From: an uncultured Lachnospiraceae bacterium
GTDB lineage: Bacteria; Bacillota; Clostridia; Lachnospirales; Lachnospiraceae
DNA length: 64,000 nt
Direction: 5' to 3'
NCBI GenBank assembly: GCA_910579865.1
Contig: CAJTXA010000001.1
Span: forward strand, 186,001 to 250,000
Each line of letters starts with the position of its first letter. Positions within the stretch are counted from its first letter, which is position 1. A program made the translations under genes and the position numbers. Shown here piece by piece: positions 62,218-64,000 of the stretch. The notes under the pieces are model-generated. The model searched no databases. It was not told where the DNA came from and was given only the letters and a program-made list of their open reading frames with translations.

Positions 62218-62763
62218 ATGAATGGAGAACAACGCCGACAGACAATTTTAGCTTTATTACAAAATGAAAAAACTCCTATCCCAGGAAACCAACTTGCAAA
62301 AGAACTTCAAGTTAGCCGTCAGATTATTGTACAGGATATTGCTTTATTGCGTGCTGCAAATTACAATATTTTTTCTACCAATAAAGGCTATCTGCTCAAT
62401 GAAACCTCTGGTATTACAAAGATTTTTAAAGTCTCTCATACCGATGAACAGATAGAAGAAGAATTAAATACTATTATCGATCTAGGCGGCGAAGTTATTG
62501 ACGTTTTCGTCTATCATAAAGTTTATGGCAAAATTCAAGGAATCCTCTCTATTCAATCTAGAAGAAATATTAAAGAATTTATGGAAGGAATTCATAGTGG
62601 AAAATCCAGTCCTTTAAAAAATATTACTTCTAATTATCACTATCATACTGTTCAAGCAGACTCAAAAGAGACTTTACAATTAATTGAAAACGGATTAAAC
62701 GAGAAAGGATTCTTACTTCCTATGGATGATTGGGAAACAGAACGATCCATTACTTCTTCTTGA
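62218..62763 (+). CDS. niaR: NiaR-type nicotinate-responsive transcriptional repressor
   Basis: A 181-residue repressor of NAD synthesis and niacin uptake genes. The N-terminal winged helix (RRQTILALLQNEKTPIPGNQLAKELQVSRQIIVQDIALLRA) is followed by the 3H domain with its named histidines in HTDEQ, VYHKVYG and NYHYHTV, which bind metal and nicotinate. Targets (nadABC, niaX or niaP) are not in the window. AAAGGA lies before the ATG. The end overlaps the convergent EamA gene by 14 bases. Confidence 0.9.
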   Translation: MNGEQRRQTILALLQNEKTPIPGNQLAKELQVSRQIIVQDIALLRAANYNIFSTNKGYLLNETSGITKIFKVSHTDEQIEEELNTIIDLGGEVIDVFVYHKVYGKIQGILSIQSRRNIKEFMEGIHSGKSSPLKNITSNYHYHTVQADSKETLQLIENGLNEKGFLLPMDDWETERSITSS

Positions 62764-63631
62764 TAGGAATTTGCGCTAAAATAATAGCTACAAATAAAAT
62801 AATGCATCCCAAAATCTCTCGAAATGTCAGCTTTTGTTTCAAAAGTAACCATCCTGCTAATACAGATACAACAGATTCCAAGCTTAATAATAAAGATGCA
62901 ATTGTAGGATTCATTCCTTTCTGTCCTATAATCTGTAGTGTATAAGCCACACCACAGGAAAGTACACCAGCATAAAGAATTGGCAGACGAGCTGCAAAAA
63001 TCTGCGAAAACTGTGGTTTTTCTAAAATTACTGCCAGAATAAAAGAAAACAAGCCACTTACAAAAAATTGGATACATGACAATTTTACCCCACTCACAAG
63101 AGGAGAAAAGCGATCAATTACTAAAATATGCACAGCAAATAAAAAAGCTGAAAGCAATAACAAATAGTCTGCTGCTTCTAGAAAAAATGTATCCTTTACA
63201 CAAAGTAAGTATAATCCTATAAGCGCAATTCCCACACTACACCAAATATAAGGACTCGACTTTTTTCTAAAAAATAAGCCTAATATTGGCACAATCACAA
63301 TATAACAAGCTGTTAAAAATCCAGCTTTTCCAACCGCTACCCATTGCAGTGCTATCTGTTGCAAATTACTAGCAAAACACAAACAAATTCCACAGCAAAT
63401 CCCACCAATTACTAGTGTCCTTTTTTCTTCCTTTCTTTCCTTTTGGCTTCCTTGTATCATTTGAAGCAAATAAATACAAGGAATCAAAACAACTCCACCA
63501 ATTAAACAACGTACTCCATTAAACGTAAATGGTTTTACATACTCCATTCCTACGCTTTGCGCTACAAATGCAACTCCCCAGATTATAGCCGTAAGCACCA
63601 AAAGTATGGCACTACAAATCTGTTTTTTCAT
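62750..63631 (-). CDS. EamA/DMT family transporter
   Basis: A 293-residue protein with ten membrane helices in two EamA halves (AIIWGVAFVAQSVGMEYVKPFTFNGVRCLIGG in the first; PILYAGVLSCGVAYTLQIIGQKGMNPTIASLLLSLESVVSVLAGWLLL in the second). Drug/metabolite exporter; substrate unknown. It overlaps the end of the NiaR gene on the other strand, so the two transcripts are convergent and partly antisense. Confidence 0.92.
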   Translation of the reverse strand: MKKQICSAILLVLTAIIWGVAFVAQSVGMEYVKPFTFNGVRCLIGGVVLIPCIYLLQMIQGSQKERKEEKRTLVIGGICCGICLCFASNLQQIALQWVAVGKAGFLTACYIVIVPILGLFFRKKSSPYIWCSVGIALIGLYLLCVKDTFFLEAADYLLLLSAFLFAVHILVIDRFSPLVSGVKLSCIQFFVSGLFSFILAVILEKPQFSQIFAARLPILYAGVLSCGVAYTLQIIGQKGMNPTIASLLLSLESVVSVLAGWLLLKQKLTFREILGCIILFVAIILAQIPIKKK

Positions 63632-63662
63632 ATCGTTCCTCTTTCTAAATTATAAATCATGA

Positions 63663-64000
63663 TTAAACTTCTCTTGTTGCCTCTTTTAACCATAGTTTAA
63701 TCTCTCCTTCTAGATAAGGAGCAATTGTTTTATATACCATTTGATGGTACTGATTTAAAAGTTGTTTTTCTCTCTCACTAAGAAGTGACAAATCAATTGC
63801 TTCCAAATCAAAAGGAACCATTGTTACTGTATCAAACCGCATAAACTGTCCATATAAACTCTTTTCGTCTTTCACACAAAGCATCAAATTTTCATGTCGA
63901 ATCCCAAACTTTCCATCCAAATAAAAACCAGGTTCATTTGAAGTCAACATTCCTTCTTCTAATACAGCACTTGCTTCTTTTTCTGGCACAATCTTATAAC
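63663..64000 (-). CDS. M24 family (aminopeptidase P-like) peptidase, C-terminal part
   Basis: The frame is open at the window edge, so only about 112 C-terminal residues are seen. EEGMLTSNEPGFYLDGKFGIRHENLMLC is the last metal-binding region of Xaa-Pro aminopeptidase/M24 proteins, with Glu in SNEPG and Glu in RHEN as ligands. The LSEREKQLLNQYHQMVYKTIAPYL tail is typical of the large, three-domain aminopeptidase P type. The N-terminal part lies outside the window. Confidence 0.88.
   Translation of the reverse strand, partial: YKIVPEKEASAVLEEGMLTSNEPGFYLDGKFGIRHENLMLCVKDEKSLYGQFMRFDTVTMVPFDLEAIDLSLLSEREKQLLNQYHQMVYKTIAPYLEGEIKLWLKEATREV

Noticed and set aside
1..64000. CRISPR arrays, rRNA operons, insertion sequences
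   Set aside because: No regularly spaced repeats, no rRNA signatures and no transposase genes or flanking terminal repeats were seen on reading through the window.

Overview
The window is a stretch of AT-rich chromosome from a low-GC, endospore-forming anaerobic Firmicute, most likely a member of the Lachnospiraceae (order Clostridiales/Eubacteriales). The evidence is the mix of genes: dipicolinate synthase dpaAB (spore core), the SCIFF peptide with its radical SAM maturase and a TIGR04086-type membrane protein, the GGGtGRT protein with its Fe-S scaffold partner, DUF6033, DUF4364, DUF1292 and DUF1540 proteins, T-box leaders on valS and pheST, and strong AAGGAGG ribosome binding sites. No rRNA, CRISPR array, insertion sequence or complete prophage is visible. 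I cannot name the genus.

Layout. 0-4.3 kb: radical SAM protein, DUF4364, dpaAB, an AraC regulator, then a gene-free stretch holding a candidate C-rich small RNA and tRNA-Asn. 4.4-6.8 kb: infC-rpmI-rplT with an L20-type attenuator leader, divergent from a DUF6033 gene. 6.8-12.7 kb: a Cys-rich DUF1540 protein, membrane proteins, hisC, a nitroreductase, a YitT protein and a small predicted cysteine peptidase. 12.7-23.9 kb: valS with T-box, DUF1292, asnB, an S8 protease, a solitary clpX, an HtrA protease and a phosphopantetheinyl transferase. 23.9-30.4 kb: an accessory block with a decayed small gene, a phage-like pair (683 + 130 aa) and an opposite-strand two-gene unit encoding a 799-aa predicted membrane protein and a 281-aa helical partner. 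30.6-39.9 kb: GGGtGRT/Fe-S scaffold, asd, thioesterase, dtd, an EF-G-like GTPase, tyrA-aroA. 39.9-45.7 kb: a 1251-aa surface coiled-coil protein and a MATE exporter under a leader-peptide/terminator attenuator. 45.9-50.8 kb: queA, pheT, pheS and a T-box. 50.9-58.6 kb: a short-chain dehydrogenase gene that has lost its 5' end, an iron-siderophore type ABC transporter without a binding protein, secDF, and the SCIFF locus. 58.8-64 kb: a CBS-domain hemolysin-type protein, a four-gene unit of small N-terminally anchored, pilin-like proteins, a NiaR-type repressor, an EamA exporter and the end of an M24 peptidase.

How genes work together. Several units are clear operons: dpaA-dpaB makes dipicolinate; infC-rpmI-rplT is probably fed back by L20; pheS-pheT (and perhaps queA) respond to uncharged tRNA-Phe and valS to uncharged tRNA; tyrA-aroA serve aromatic amino acid synthesis; scfA-scfB make a thioether-crosslinked peptide. 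The least explained and most interesting parts are the 27.0-30.4 kb membrane-protein pair, the 60.3-62.1 kb pilin-like operon, the C-rich small RNA candidate near 4.1 kb, and the attenuator in front of the MATE gene near 44.3 kb. All functional calls rest on reading the sequence and on recall of protein families; no database search was run.
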